NCBI GenBank assembly: GCA_005884925.1
Contig: VAYU01000024.1
Coordinates: forward strand, 105,120 to 167,884
DNA length: 62,765 nt
DNA from: Actinomycetota bacterium
GTDB lineage: Bacteria; Actinomycetota; UBA4738; HRBIN12
Reading direction: 5' to 3'
This document shows, piece after piece, positions 7,693 to 16,891 of this stretch. The position numbers and the translations under genes were made by a program. Numbering within the stretch: the stretch's first letter is position 1; each line of letters starts with the position of its first letter. The notes under the pieces are model-generated. The model did not search any database. It worked only from the letters and a program-made list of their open reading frames with translations, and was not told where the DNA came from.

Positions 7693-7722
7693 GTGACACT
7701 AATTAGCGACGCGTACTATATT
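7693..7722 (+). promoter_or_regulatory. Promoter of the marR-MFS operon
   Basis: GTGACA (7693-7698), an 18-base spacer and TATATT (7717-7722), with the ATG at 7730 seven bases on, so the transcript is probably leaderless. The spacer contains CTAATTAG (7699-7706), a short palindrome that could be the MarR operator. Confidence 0.6.
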
Positions 7723-7729
7723 GGTCGCC

Positions 7730-8185
7730 ATGGAAGACCCGGTCACGACGGTTGCCGGCCACGCGGAGCCCGCCGCGTTGGCGGCGAGGCTCCGCGTGGC
7801 CGGCTGGCGGTTCGCGCGCAGGATGCGGCGCGAATCCGCCCCCGGGATCAGCCCCACGCTGTCGGCAGCGCTGCATACCGTGGAGACGCAGGGTCCGATC
7901 ACCGCCGGCCAGCTCGCCGCCTACGAGCACGTGCAGAAGCCGACGATGACCCGGACGATCCAGGCGATGCTGGACCGGGACTTGGTCGAGCGGCTCCCGG
8001 ATCCGTTGGACGGGCGTGTGAGCTGGTTGAGCGTCACCCCCGAAGGTCGCAGGCTGTTGCAGCGATCCCGGCGACGGACGGATGAATTCCTCGCCAAGCG
8101 GGTCAAGAGACTCTCCGCCGAGGAGCGCGACGTCCTGGAGACCGCCGCCACGTTGCTCGAGCGGCTGGCGGAGGGGGACCGATGA
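7730..8185 (+). CDS. MarR-family transcriptional regulator
   Basis: A 151-aa winged-helix dimer protein. The HTH lies at about residues 55-85 (PITAGQLAAYEHVQKPTMTRTIQAM) and the wing contains DPLDGRVSWLSVTPEGRRLL, a MarR hallmark with the conserved D-x-R. MarR proteins usually repress a neighbouring efflux gene and release it on binding a ligand. The MFS gene starts inside its stop codon (ATGA overlap), so it is very likely the target. The ATG at 7730 was chosen over the TTG at 7721 because of the promoter position. Confidence 0.92.
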   Translation: MEDPVTTVAGHAEPAALAARLRVAGWRFARRMRRESAPGISPTLSAALHTVETQGPITAGQLAAYEHVQKPTMTRTIQAMLDRDLVERLPDPLDGRVSWLSVTPEGRRLLQRSRRRTDEFLAKRVKRLSAEERDVLETAATLLERLAEGDR

Positions 8186-9471
8186 GCCCCCGGATCACCC
8201 AAGCGTGGCGCCGGACCTTCGCGTCCGCGCGGGGCTCCCGCAACTTCCGGCTGTTCCTGAGCGGCCAGTTCATCTCCGCCATCGGCACCTGGATGACGTT
8301 CACGGCGACGTCGTGGCTCATCCTCACGCTGACGGGAAGCGGCACCGCACTGGGGGTCAACGCGGCGCTCGCCTTCGGCCCCGTCCTGGTGTTGGGTCCC
8401 TGGGGCGGGGTCCTCGCCGATCGGTTCGACAAACGGCGGATCCTGACGTTCACGCAAGGCACCGCTGCAGTCATCTCGCTCACCCTCGCGACGATCGTGT
8501 TCACCGACGTCGTCTCGCTGTGGATGGTCTTCGGACTCTCGCTCGCCTCGGGGATCGTCACCTCACTCGACAACCCGACCCGGCAGAGCTTCTACGTAGA
8601 GATGGTGGGGGAGGGGACGTTGACGAACGCGGTCAGCCTGAACAGCGCCGCCTTCACCGGTGCACGCATCATCGGCCCGGCCGCGGCCGGGATCTTGATC
8701 GCCACCGTCGGGATGGCGATCTGTTTCCTGATCGACGGGATCTCGTACCTCGCCGTGCTAACCGCGTTGCTCGCGATGCGTGGCGCGGAGATGCATGTGC
8801 AGCGACGGTCGACCCGCGAGCGCGGGCATCTGGCCGCCGGGCTGCGTTACGTGTGGGAGACCGGCGCGCTCCGCCGGCCGCTGGTGGTGATGGCGATCGT
8901 GTTCACGTTCGTGTTCGAGTGGCAGGTGCTGGTGCCGCTGCTCGCGAACCACACGTTCCACGCGGGGCCGGGTGCGTTCGGCCTGCTCTCGGCTGCGGCG
9001 GGACTCGGCTCGTTCGTCGGAGCGATCCTCGCGGCCAACCGCAACGCGCGCCCGTCGATGCACGGCTTGGGTGTCTGGCTCGCCGCGGTCGGCGTGACGA
9101 TGGCGCTGGTCTCAGTTGCTCCGACCCTCCCGGTCGCGATGGTGCTGATGGTGCCGATCGGGTTCTTCGCGATGTCGTTCATGATCACGGGCAACACGAT
9201 GCTCCAGCTGGAGGCGAAGCCGCAGACGCGCGGGCGCGTCATGGCGCTCTACGGCGTCGTGTTCTTGGGTTCGACACCGATCGGGGCGCCGCTCGTCGGC
9301 TGGCTGGCAGGGATCCTCGGTCCGCGCTTGATGTTCCTCGCCGCGGGCTCGCTCGCCGTGGCCGTCGCCCTGGCGGTCCTGTGGAGCCGGACCGGCTCAC
9401 GGGTCACCCGCGACGAGGCGACCTTCGAACCGGTCGCCGCCCTGGACGGACCCGAAGCGGCCACGGCCTGA
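8182..9471 (+). CDS. MFS transporter, EntS/MFS_3 type exporter
   Basis: 429 aa with about 12 predicted membrane helices. The first loop motif is GVLADRFDKRRIL (about 77-89), the MFS motif A, and helix 1 starts NFRLFLSGQFISAIGTWM, typical of the MFS_3 exporters related to enterobactin and multidrug efflux proteins. It overlaps the MarR regulator by four bases, so it is probably induced by a toxic or signalling compound sensed by that protein. The cargo is unknown. Confidence 0.9.
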   Translation: MSPRITQAWRRTFASARGSRNFRLFLSGQFISAIGTWMTFTATSWLILTLTGSGTALGVNAALAFGPVLVLGPWGGVLADRFDKRRILTFTQGTAAVISLTLATIVFTDVVSLWMVFGLSLASGIVTSLDNPTRQSFYVEMVGEGTLTNAVSLNSAAFTGARIIGPAAAGILIATVGMAICFLIDGISYLAVLTALLAMRGAEMHVQRRSTRERGHLAAGLRYVWETGALRRPLVVMAIVFTFVFEWQVLVPLLANHTFHAGPGAFGLLSAAAGLGSFVGAILAANRNARPSMHGLGVWLAAVGVTMALVSVAPTLPVAMVLMVPIGFFAMSFMITGNTMLQLEAKPQTRGRVMALYGVVFLGSTPIGAPLVGWLAGILGPRLMFLAAGSLAVAVALAVLWSRTGSRVTRDEATFEPVAALDGPEAATA

Positions 9472-9474
9472 TCG

Positions 9475-10968
9475 TCACGGCAGCGTTCGGAGCTCGTCCC
9501 GTTCGCGGTCGATCGCCCAGACACCTCCCGCGTCCAGCCGGCTGACGTCGAGGACGGTCCCGTCGCGGAGCGACAGGCGGAAGCAGCGGCGGCGCTCCCC
9601 GCTCCGTTCCTCGAGCCATGTCTTCAAGACGTCCACGGCCTCCTCAGCTGCCCCCCACCGGACGGCGCGCGGCCACTCCTCGGCTCGAGCCCCTTCCGAG
9701 AAAGCGATGCGGAGGTCAGGGACCCGGCCGATCCAACGGGGCAGGACCGGCGCCCACGCGATGAACAGCAGGCTGACGAGCGCGACGGTGCCGTGGGTCC
9801 CGACCGCCGGGACCAACGGGATCACGAGGGCCGCGGCGATGATCCGAGCGACGTTGTAGACGACGTCGTAGACCGAGAAGACGCGTCCACGGTAGCCATC
9901 CGGCAGCGATCCCTGCACGATCGTGTCGACGGGGACCTTCTTCCACGCGAAGGCCAGACCGACGACGAAGCTCGCGACGAGGATCGTCCAGCCTCGGAGG
10001 TATACGGCGGCGCCGAGCAGACCGAGCCCACCCACCACGAACGCGCCCGCGATGATTCGCTCCTTGCTCCAACGCTCCTCGAGCCATCCGACCGTCACGA
10101 TGCCGAGCAGCACGCCGACCCCGCCCGCTCCGATCACGTTGGAATATGAGCCCACTCCCTCCTTGAACTGTTCGCGGAACACGACCGCGGCGACCGTGAG
10201 GATGATTCCCTGTCCCATCGAGTCGATCGAGATCGAGGTGATCGGCCCGATCGCGCGCGGTGTCCGAACGAGCGTGCGCGCACCGTCCGTGAACTCCACG
10301 ATCACGCGCCGGATCTGATGGCGAAGGAGTTCCTCGGGACCCGGGAGCGTCTTCGGGGCAAGATCGGATCGGAGCCGGATCGCGATCCACATCGCGGCCA
10401 GCCACGCCCCGGCCGCGACCGCCACGACCGGGCCGGAGCCGCCGGCATCCGAGAGCTGCCCTCCGATGAAGAACCCCACCAGGAGTGCGAGCGTCCCGCC
10501 GACGGTCGCGAGCGAGTTCGCGATCAACAGGTCGTCGCTGGGCACCAGTCGGGGGACGACGGCTGAAGCTGTGGCCAGGTAGAAGCGGTTGAGCGAGATG
10601 ACCGCGAGCGCCCCGACGTAGAAGGGGACCGCCCGAGTCGTTGGGTCGAAGAGCACGAGCCCCACGAGCGCCACCTTGAGCAGTGGGGCGTACGCGAGGA
10701 TGTGGCGGCGCTGCCACCGGTCGATGAAGACGCCGACGAACGGCCCAAGGAGGGTGAAAGGAAGCGCGGTGATCAGCGCGGCCTTGAAGAGTCCGAACGT
10801 GGTGCTGTGCTCGCTCGGGTTGAAGACGACCGAGGTGATCAGCGCGGCCGTGAAGAACCCATCGCCGCCCTGCCCCACGATGCGGATCGCGAACAGCTTG
10901 CGGAAGTCCGGGCCGCGGAGCGCCGTGCGTGCCCGTTGGAGGGCACCCGGTGGAGCGACCGCGGCCAT
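9475..10968 (-). CDS. MFS transporter with C-terminal cytoplasmic extension
   Basis: 497 aa. The first 415 residues form an MFS_3-like membrane domain (LFAIRIVGQGGDGFFTAALI; motif A as GVFIDRWQRRHIL). The last 80 or so residues (from about AFSEGARAEEWPRAVRW, ending RERDELRTLP) are soluble, with a small beta-rich part (FRLSLRDGTVLDVSRLD) not normal for MFS exporters. It is 15 bases after ino1 in the PadR-ino1 operon, so it may move an inositol-derived product or be regulated with that pathway. Convergent with the other MFS gene, with only three bases between the stop codons. Confidence 0.85.
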   Translation of the reverse strand: MAAVAPPGALQRARTALRGPDFRKLFAIRIVGQGGDGFFTAALITSVVFNPSEHSTTFGLFKAALITALPFTLLGPFVGVFIDRWQRRHILAYAPLLKVALVGLVLFDPTTRAVPFYVGALAVISLNRFYLATASAVVPRLVPSDDLLIANSLATVGGTLALLVGFFIGGQLSDAGGSGPVVAVAAGAWLAAMWIAIRLRSDLAPKTLPGPEELLRHQIRRVIVEFTDGARTLVRTPRAIGPITSISIDSMGQGIILTVAAVVFREQFKEGVGSYSNVIGAGGVGVLLGIVTVGWLEERWSKERIIAGAFVVGGLGLLGAAVYLRGWTILVASFVVGLAFAWKKVPVDTIVQGSLPDGYRGRVFSVYDVVYNVARIIAAALVIPLVPAVGTHGTVALVSLLFIAWAPVLPRWIGRVPDLRIAFSEGARAEEWPRAVRWGAAEEAVDVLKTWLEERSGERRRCFRLSLRDGTVLDVSRLDAGGVWAIDRERDELRTLP

Positions 10969-10983
10969 ATGCCGCCGCCGCCG

Positions 10984-12105
10984 TCAGGCTTTCGTCGTGT
11001 CGAAGAACCGCGTCCAGTCGGCGTTCGCCGACTCGCCGTCGCCCAGGATGAACTCCTCGACCATCTCGCGCGCCATGTCGTCGCTGAACTGCACCGGTGG
11101 CGACTTCATGAAGTAGGCGGAGGGACCGATCAGCGGCCCACCGATCCCGCGGTCCATCGCGACCTTCGCGCACCGGAGCGCGTCGATGATGACGCCCGCG
11201 GAGTTGGGTGAGTCCCACACCTCGAGCTTCATCTCGATCGTGAGCGGGACATCGCCGAAGTTGCGACCCTCGAGACGGATCATCGCCCACTTCCGGTCCT
11301 CGAGCCACGGCACGTGGTCGGACGGGCCGATGTGGATGTTCTCCTTGCTCAGCGGCTCCTCCAACTGCGACTGGACCGACTGCGTCTTCGAGACCTTCTT
11401 CGAGATCAGGCGCTCTCGCTCGAGCATGTTCATGAAGTCCATGTTGCCACCGAAGTTGAGCTGGTAGGTCCGGTCGAGCTCCACTCCTCGATCTTCGAAA
11501 AGCTTCGCCAATACGCGATGAGTGATCGTCGCACCCAATTGACTTTTGATGTCGTCGCCGACGATCGGGACGCCGGCGTCCGCGAACCGCTTCGCCCAGA
11601 CGGGGTCGCTCGCGATGAAGACGGGGAGCGCGTTGACGACGGCGACCTTCGCGTCGATCGCGCACTCCGCGTAGTAGCGGTCCGCCTGCTCGGACCCGAC
11701 CGGGAGATAGCTGATCAGCACATCCGCTCGGGAGGCTCGAAGCACCTCGACCACGTCCACCTCGGGCTCGTCGGACTCCACGATCGTGTCGCGGTAGTAG
11801 ATCCCGAGCCCGTCCAAGGTCCGGCCGCGCATCACCGTGACGCCGGTCGGTGGCACGTCGGAGAATCGGATCGTGTTGTTGGGTTCGGTGAAGATGGCCT
11901 CCGAGACGTCCTTGCCCACCTTCTTCGCGTCGACGTCGAACGCGGCGACGACCTCGACGTCACGGATGTGGTACCCGCCGAGCTCCACGTGCATCAGGCC
12001 GGGGACGCGCTCCGTGGGATCCGCATCCGTGTAGTACTCGAGGCCTTGCACGAGGGACGAGGCGCAGTTGCCGAGTCCGACGATGGCGATGCGAACCGTG
12101 CTCAT
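10984..12105 (-). CDS. ino1: Inositol-3-phosphate synthase
   Basis: 373-aa NAD-dependent enzyme converting glucose-6-phosphate to 1L-myo-inositol-3-phosphate, the first step to phosphatidylinositol, mycothiol and related solutes. The Rossmann motif is [17 protein letters not shown] (about 9-25), later [30 protein letters not shown] and [13 protein letters not shown], all strong signatures of the bacterial/archaeal-type enzyme. AAGGAG eight bases ahead fixes the ATG at 12105, which overlaps the PadR stop by four bases. The PadR-ino1 arrangement recurs in actinomycetes, implying control by PadR. Confidence 0.95.
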   Translation of the reverse strand: MSTVRIAIVGLGNCASSLVQGLEYYTDADPTERVPGLMHVELGGYHIRDVEVVAAFDVDAKKVGKDVSEAIFTEPNNTIRFSDVPPTGVTVMRGRTLDGLGIYYRDTIVESDEPEVDVVEVLRASRADVLISYLPVGSEQADRYYAECAIDAKVAVVNALPVFIASDPVWAKRFADAGVPIVGDDIKSQLGATITHRVLAKLFEDRGVELDRTYQLNFGGNMDFMNMLERERLISKKVSKTQSVQSQLEEPLSKENIHIGPSDHVPWLEDRKWAMIRLEGRNFGDVPLTIEMKLEVWDSPNSAGVIIDALRCAKVAMDRGIGGPLIGPSAYFMKSPPVQFSDDMAREMVEEFILGDGESANADWTRFFDTTKA

Positions 12106-12695
12106 GCTGTGCGCTCCTTCCTGCGAAGCGTCGCGGAAGCGCGTCGCCTCTGCCCCACGGGGGCCGTGATGCCGTACTTGGTGCGTTCCTGCTGGATCAA
12201 TCCGGCGAGCCACGCAACGTCGGCCTCGGTCGCCGCGCGGCCGTGCTCCATGAGGGCTCGTTGGTAATCGTCCTCATCGTCGGCCGCGGCCGCGATCGCG
12301 GCCTTGACCGCCTCGAGCCGCTCGGCGAGCGCGGCGCGGCGCCGGTCGAGCAGACGGATCCGCGTCTCGGGCGGGAGGTAGCGGAAGAAGACGAGGCGGA
12401 TCCGGAACCGGGCGTCCTCCGCCTGGGTGTCGGACGGTGGCTCCTCGAGCAGCTTGAGGAACAACTGCTCACCGGTGGTCGTGATCCGGTAGACGAGACG
12501 CTTCCGTCCCGTTCCGGCGCTGGTGCCGGGCACCTGCTCCACCGCTCCCTCCCGCTCGAGGCGCTTGAGGGTGGGGTAGAGCGACCCGTACGAGACCTTC
12601 CAGAGACCGCCCAGCTGGCCGGTGAGCTCCCTCGAGAGCTGGTAGCCGTGCATCGGGCGTTCCTTCAGGAGGCCCAGGATCGCGAGTTCCAACAT
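12102..12695 (-). CDS. PadR-family transcriptional regulator
   Basis: 197 aa with a winged helix at about residues 1-75 ([20 protein letters not shown] and [19 protein letters not shown], the two PadR signatures) and a long helical C-terminal dimerisation domain (about 95-180, Vir-type). Directly upstream of ino1 and translationally coupled to it. The palindromes immediately upstream (12710-12742) are likely its own operator, so the operon is probably autoregulated. Confidence 0.93.
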   Translation of the reverse strand: MLELAILGLLKERPMHGYQLSRELTGQLGGLWKVSYGSLYPTLKRLEREGAVEQVPGTSAGTGRKRLVYRITTTGEQLFLKLLEEPPSDTQAEDARFRIRLVFFRYLPPETRIRLLDRRRAALAERLEAVKAAIAAAADDEDDYQRALMEHGRAATEADVAWLAGLIQQERTKYGITAPVGQRRRASATLRRKERTA

Positions 12696-12709
12696 GTCCT
12701 ATCTCATTT

Positions 12710-12742
12710 CGATATATCGGACGAGTATATCGGACCGATATA
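12710..12742 (-). promoter_or_regulatory. Paired palindromes upstream of padR, likely PadR operator
   Basis: Two inverted repeats: CGATATATCG (12710-12719) and TATATCGG-a-CCGATATA (12726-12742), both built on ATATCGG/CCGATAT. This AT-rich patch stands out in high-GC DNA and covers the expected promoter of the padR-ino1-MFS operon. Confidence 0.65.
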
Positions 12743-12843
12743 TGTGTACCACGATGACCACGTGCGTGTCGACCAGGCGGCTCACGGATGCGTGCGCATG
12801 AACCGGACGTGCTGGCCGGCGCCCAGCGGGCGCACGACCGGCA

Positions 12844-13494
12844 TCACCGGTGGTGACGCACGACATAGCCGGGGATCTCGATCCCCTCGAGGAGATCCGG
12901 CGACGGTTGGGGTGCTCCGTCGCGCGTCTCGACAGGAAGGAGACCGGCCCAGATCGGGAGCTCGAGGTCGGCCTCGTCGTCTTTCGGCGGCCCGGTGCGG
13001 ATCTTTGCGGCGGCTTCGGCGATCGGGATCGCGAACAAGATGGTCTGTTTGAACTCCTCGGTCGTCGGCATCCGCGCCTCGGCCTCCCGGCCGGGCAGGA
13101 CGTGGTGGGTGATCGCCCTCGCCGCGGTCATGAGCTCGTCGGTGTCGGTCACCTCGCGGCCGTGACCGTAGAGCACGACGCTCCGGTAGTTCATGGAGTG
13201 ATGGAAGGCGCTGCGCGCGAGGACGAGCGCGTCGACGATGGTGGCGACGACACAGACCTCGGCGCCGGCGGCGACGGCCCTCCAGGCGCGAGCGGCCCGC
13301 GATCCGTGCAGATAGAGCGTGTCCCCGACCCGCGCGTGGATCGTGGGGAGTGCCCGGGCTCGCCCCTCGCCGTCGGTCCAGGCGACGTGGCAGATCAGGG
13401 CTTCATCCAAGATCGCCTCGATCGTGCCGCGGTCGTACGCGGCCCGCTCGGGGAGCCGGTGGACGCGGGCGCGCTCGCTGGGAGCCTCGGGCAT
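12844..13494 (-). CDS. Pyridoxamine 5'-phosphate oxidase-like flavin-binding protein
   Basis: 216 aa with the split-barrel fold of the PNPOx-like flavin/F420-binding superfamily: GTIEAILDEALICHVAW, then LPTIHARVGDTLYLHGS, then ARSAFHHSMNYRSVVLYG. This is the nucleotide-binding-protein type (Nim/heme-utilisation-like), not true PdxH. Start ATG at 13494 is six bases after TAGCAT, without a Shine-Dalgarno, so it probably has its own leaderless promoter even though it follows the cobalamin transporter genes on the same strand. Substrate unknown; flavin reductase, heme or cobalamin chemistry would all be possible. Confidence 0.8.
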   Translation of the reverse strand: MPEAPSERARVHRLPERAAYDRGTIEAILDEALICHVAWTDGEGRARALPTIHARVGDTLYLHGSRAARAWRAVAAGAEVCVVATIVDALVLARSAFHHSMNYRSVVLYGHGREVTDTDELMTAARAITHHVLPGREAEARMPTTEEFKQTILFAIPIAEAAAKIRTGPPKDDEADLELPIWAGLLPVETRDGAPQPSPDLLEGIEIPGYVVRHHR

Positions 13495-13503
13495 CCCGGG
13501 ATG

Positions 13504-13642
13504 CTACCCGGCGTCGCTCCGGTGGTGATGCCAGATGCCGTCCTTCACGACGTGCCGGTGTCCGTCGTGGAGGTGATCGACGTGGTCGTCGCTGTCGATC
13601 GCGTGGCCGCGATCGGGTCCATGTTCACGGTGGCTGTCCCAT
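13504..13642 (-). pseudogene. His-rich metal-binding-type peptide, apparently frameshifted
   Basis: Between the S component and the PNPOx gene one frame encodes GHAIDSDDHVDHLHDGHRH followed by VVKDGIWHHHRSDAG and a stop at 13504. Nine His in about 30 residues, in DHVDHLHDGHRH spacing, resembles small actinobacterial His-rich proteins linked with metal handling. The natural ATG (13642, MGQPP) is one frame away and stops after five codons, so a one-base shift near 13625-13640 is needed. Without a shift the frame continues in phase from the EcfS stop codon (13672). Only a CTG is available as in-frame start. Confidence 0.45.
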
Positions 13643-13671
13643 GGGCTCGCCTCCCGTCGACGGAACAGCCG

Positions 13672-14517
13672 TCATACCACGCGGAGCTGCATCCGGCGTG
13701 CCGCCCGGTCGAGCGCGGCGAGCACCGGCCGGCCGATCGCGACGACCAGGACGACGTTGCCGACCGCGCGGAACGTATCCCACGCCAGCCCGTCGACGGC
13801 ATAGAAGCCGAAGTAGTGCCGGACGTTGATCCACGCGCCGCCGCCCGGGTCCCAGGCGAGGGCCGAGCCGTCCGTGAGGAACGGCCAGAACCACAGCTCC
13901 ATCACGAGCCCATAGAGGTACCCGCTCGCGAACCCGTAAGCGGCGAGCCAGGCGATCCGGGTCCGCCACGATCGGCCGCGCGGCAGGAGTCCCGCCCCGG
14001 CCCCGACCCATCCGACCGCCACCATCTCGAACGGCAGCCAGGGTCCGAGCCCCCCGACGAAGATCCCGCTCGCGAACATCCCGATGCACCCGAGGAGGAA
14101 CCCGAACCCCGGCCCGAAGGAGTTGCCGGCCACCAGCACCACGATGAAGAGCGCGCTGAACCCGGCCACGAACCCGGGAAGCCGGAGCGCGACCATCGCG
14201 GCCCCCAGCACGCCGAGGAGCGCGACCGTCTTCGGGCCGAGGCCACCGCGCCCGAGCTCGAGGAATAGGAGCGCGAGCAGGATCGCCCCGAGCGCCGCGA
14301 CGATCCACGGGCCGTCGCCCTGGTGGTTCTCAGCGACGTGTTCCGCGACCGACGGAAGCAGGAACGGCCAGAGGAAGGCGAGCAGCCCGATCACGTTCGC
14401 GACGACGAGGAGCGCGATCCGCATGCCGAGGACGAGGACCGTGCGTCGCTCACGGGTCTGGGCTTCACGGGGGCGTGCCGATCGCGGTTCCAGCCCGAGC
14501 TCCAACCGGGTGGTCAC
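13672..14517 (-). CDS. ECF transporter S component (predicted cobalamin specificity)
   Basis: 281-aa membrane protein with about six hydrophobic segments, the usual S-component count, including LFIVVLVAGNSFGPGFGFLL and GMFASGIFVGGLGPWLPFEM (about 130-175), then GYLYGLVMELWFWPFL. The S component binds the vitamin and docks on EcfT. GTG at 14517 overlaps the ATPase stop (GTGA), and the ATG-containing frame further upstream is not needed. Specificity is inferred only from the cobalamin riboswitch and the transcobalamin-like proteins of the operon; the sequence itself does not match BtuM or CbrT in any way I can verify. Confidence 0.8.
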   Translation of the reverse strand: MTTRLELGLEPRSARPREAQTRERRTVLVLGMRIALLVVANVIGLLAFLWPFLLPSVAEHVAENHQGDGPWIVAALGAILLALLFLELGRGGLGPKTVALLGVLGAAMVALRLPGFVAGFSALFIVVLVAGNSFGPGFGFLLGCIGMFASGIFVGGLGPWLPFEMVAVGWVGAGAGLLPRGRSWRTRIAWLAAYGFASGYLYGLVMELWFWPFLTDGSALAWDPGGGAWINVRHYFGFYAVDGLAWDTFRAVGNVVLVVAIGRPVLAALDRAARRMQLRVV

Positions 14518-16097
14518 GTGAGCGCCTCCGCGACCTGCTCCGGGGTCAGCCACCCGGGCCCGAACACGCGCGTCATCTGAGGGGCGAACACGCGGGAGTC
14601 GCCGAGCACGGATCCCGGGTCGCCGTCCGCGATCACCTCGCCGCCAGCGAGGATCATCACGCGGGTCGCGACGGCCGCTGCGAGCTCGACGTCGTGCGTT
14701 GCGACGATGGCCGCCCGCCCCGCGATCGCGTGGGCGCGGACGAAGCCGACCAGCCGATCCTTCGAGCCGGGATCAAGCCCGCGGGTCGGCTCGTCCAGGG
14801 CGAGGAGCGGCGCCTCGGTCGCGGCGACGGCCGCGGTGGCGACCAGCAGGCGCTGTCCCGCCGACAGGTCGCGGGGGTGGTGCGCGGCGAGGCCGGCGAT
14901 GCCCAGCGCGGCGAGCCACGGGCCGGCGCCGCCGGCCTCGCCGCGCGCCGCGAGCGTCGCTCGGACCTCGTGCTCGACCGAGTCGTTGAAGAGCAACTCG
15001 TCCGCCTCCTGCGGGCAGAGGGCGACGTCCACCCCCGGTCGGGGTCTCGTACCGAGAACCCGGACGTGACCGGCGGCCGGCTCGTGGATCCCCGCCAGCA
15101 CGCGAAGGAGCGTCGACTTCCCGGCACCGTTGCGACCCATGACCACGAGCACCTCACCCTCGTGCACGTCGAGGTCGAGTCCGCGAAGCACGGTCGTCTC
15201 GCCGTAGGAGGCGTGGAGCCCGTGGACCTCCGCGACGACCGATCCGCGTGCGTCGCCGTTCCCCGCCGGAGCGACCGATCGGAGCCTGGCGGGAGTCGCG
15301 CTTGCCGCCGCGGCGCGAGCAGCGCGGACGGTCAGCGGAGGCGGATCCCATCCGAGCATCCGGCCGAGGCGCGTCACCGGCGGTCCCGCCGCGAGGTGAC
15401 CGATCACGTCGGCGGGGGTTCCGGAACGCACCCGGCCGCGGTCGAACCCGATCGCGACGTCGACCCAACCGGCGACGCGTTCCAAACGGTGCTCGGCGAG
15501 GAGCACCGTCAGGCCGTGGTCGTGCACGAGCCGCTGGAGCGCGGCCATGACGTCTTCCGCACCCTGCGGATCGAGCTGCGAGGTCGGTTCGTCCAGCACC
15601 AGGATCCGTGGGCCGGCCGCGAGCGCCGCCCCGATGGCGACGCGCTGGCGCTCGCCCCCCGAGAGCGTCCGGACGCTCCGGTCGCGCAGGTCGGCGAGAT
15701 CGAGCAGGTCGAGCGTCTCCTCGACCCGTCGTCGCATGTGCGCGGGATCCACCCCCAGGTTCTCCATCCCGTACGCGAGCTCGTCCTCGACGCGGTCGAG
15801 CACGAACGAGGCCCCCGGGTCCTGCGGGACGAAGGCGACGACGTCGGCGAGCCGGCGTGGTGCGCGCGCGAGGGTGTCGCGTCCGTCCACGCACACGCGC
15901 CCGGCGAAGGTTCCGCCCGTGAACTGCGGAACCAGCCCGTTGGCGGCGCGGAGCAAGGTCGACTTCCCCGAGCCCGTCGGTCCCACGGCGAGCGCGAACG
16001 AGCCCTCGTCGATCGCGAGGTCGACTGCGTCGAGCGCCGGACGCGCTCCGTCCGGGTACGTGAAGGTGACGCCCTCGAACGACAGGGCGTCGCTCAT
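14514..16097 (-). CDS. Fused ECF ATPase (EcfA-EcfA') with two ABC domains
   Basis: 527 aa, two ABC ATPase domains in one chain that power the ECF importer. Domain 1: Walker A GPTGSGKST (about 34-42), signature LSGGERQR (about 143), Walker B ILVLDEPTSQLDP. Domain 2 starts near residue 300: Walker A GRNGAGKST, a degenerate signature LSAGQRLL, Walker B LLALDEPTRGLDP, and a switch His in THDVELA. An Ala/Arg-rich linker (about 265-295) joins them. ATG at 16097 overlaps the EcfT stop (ATGA); the open frame upstream has no function. The substituted second signature hints at one asymmetric ATP site. Confidence 0.93.
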   Translation of the reverse strand: MSDALSFEGVTFTYPDGARPALDAVDLAIDEGSFALAVGPTGSGKSTLLRAANGLVPQFTGGTFAGRVCVDGRDTLARAPRRLADVVAFVPQDPGASFVLDRVEDELAYGMENLGVDPAHMRRRVEETLDLLDLADLRDRSVRTLSGGERQRVAIGAALAAGPRILVLDEPTSQLDPQGAEDVMAALQRLVHDHGLTVLLAEHRLERVAGWVDVAIGFDRGRVRSGTPADVIGHLAAGPPVTRLGRMLGWDPPPLTVRAARAAAASATPARLRSVAPAGNGDARGSVVAEVHGLHASYGETTVLRGLDLDVHEGEVLVVMGRNGAGKSTLLRVLAGIHEPAAGHVRVLGTRPRPGVDVALCPQEADELLFNDSVEHEVRATLAARGEAGGAGPWLAALGIAGLAAHHPRDLSAGQRLLVATAAVAATEAPLLALDEPTRGLDPGSKDRLVGFVRAHAIAGRAAIVATHDVELAAAVATRVMILAGGEVIADGDPGSVLGDSRVFAPQMTRVFGPGWLTPEQVAEALT

Positions 16098-16891
16098 GCT
16101 TCCCTCCGTCCGACGAGGCCCGGGGTCGCCAGCAGCCCGACCGCGGCGAGCAGGAGCGGGTCCGCCTCTGGCCACACGATCGGCGAGCTCTGGGGGTGCA
16201 GGACGGCCCAGCCACCGACCGACGCGGCCAGGAAGGTCGCCGCGGCGCCGACCGCGGTGACCGCGATCAGGAGCGCCCTGCCGGTCCAGGGCTGCGGCCG
16301 GTAGCGCGATCGTCGGCCCGCCCCGTGGCCGCGGGAGTCCATCGACTCGGCGAGCGTGTGCGCCTCCTCCATCCCCCGTTCGAGGACTGGCACGGCGAGC
16401 GCCGGAAGCGCCCGGGCACCGCGGATGCGGATCCCGCGCATCCGCTGGGCGTCGCGCACGCGGCCCACGCCGGCGACGGTCCGCGGCGCGATCGACAGCG
16501 CGAGGGCGGCGGCCAGGGCCGGCTCATGGAAGTGACGCGGAGCCATCCGAACGAGCCCGAAGGGATCCGTGACGGCGTTGAACGTGCCGAAGATCACGAG
16601 GATCGTGCCCAAGCGGAGCCCTTCGAGGAACGAGAACGTGGTGTTGGCCGCGTTGACCGTCCCGAAGAAGACGAGGGCGGTCCGCAGCGCGACGGCGACG
16701 GCCGCGCCGGTCAGGAACAGCCGGAACGAGCGTGCATGGTCGGCGTCCACGCGGTGGCTCGCGTAGACGAACCACGACACCGCCCAGAGCAGGAGGAGGT
16801 AGACGGGGTCGGTCGTGAGGAAGGCGACGAAGCCGGCCGAGGTCGCCCAGGCGATCCACGCCATCGGATGGACGGAGCGGCGGTCGATCAC
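16094..16891 (-). CDS. ECF transporter transmembrane coupling component EcfT
   Basis: 265 aa, CbiQ/EcfT family. Membrane helices near the N-terminus (AWIAWATSAGFVAFLTTDPV; VYLLLLWAVSWFVY), then a long cytoplasmic helical region carrying two short Arg-Gly coupling motifs, MRGIRIRG (about 145) and MDSRGHG (about 182), the equivalent of the two Ala-Arg-Gly motifs that contact the ATPases. It couples ATP hydrolysis to toppling of the S component. GTG at 16891 overlaps the preceding stop (GTGA), so start choice is good. Confidence 0.9.
   Translation of the reverse strand: MIDRRSVHPMAWIAWATSAGFVAFLTTDPVYLLLLWAVSWFVYASHRVDADHARSFRLFLTGAAVAVALRTALVFFGTVNAANTTFSFLEGLRLGTILVIFGTFNAVTDPFGLVRMAPRHFHEPALAAALALSIAPRTVAGVGRVRDAQRMRGIRIRGARALPALAVPVLERGMEEAHTLAESMDSRGHGAGRRSRYRPQPWTGRALLIAVTAVGAAATFLAASVGGWAVLHPQSSPIVWPEADPLLLAAVGLLATPGLVGRREA

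Noticed and set aside
14475-16304. 609-codon forward open frame across the ECF genes
   Set aside because: Low-complexity Arg-rich translation opposite a perfectly recognisable double ABC ATPase.
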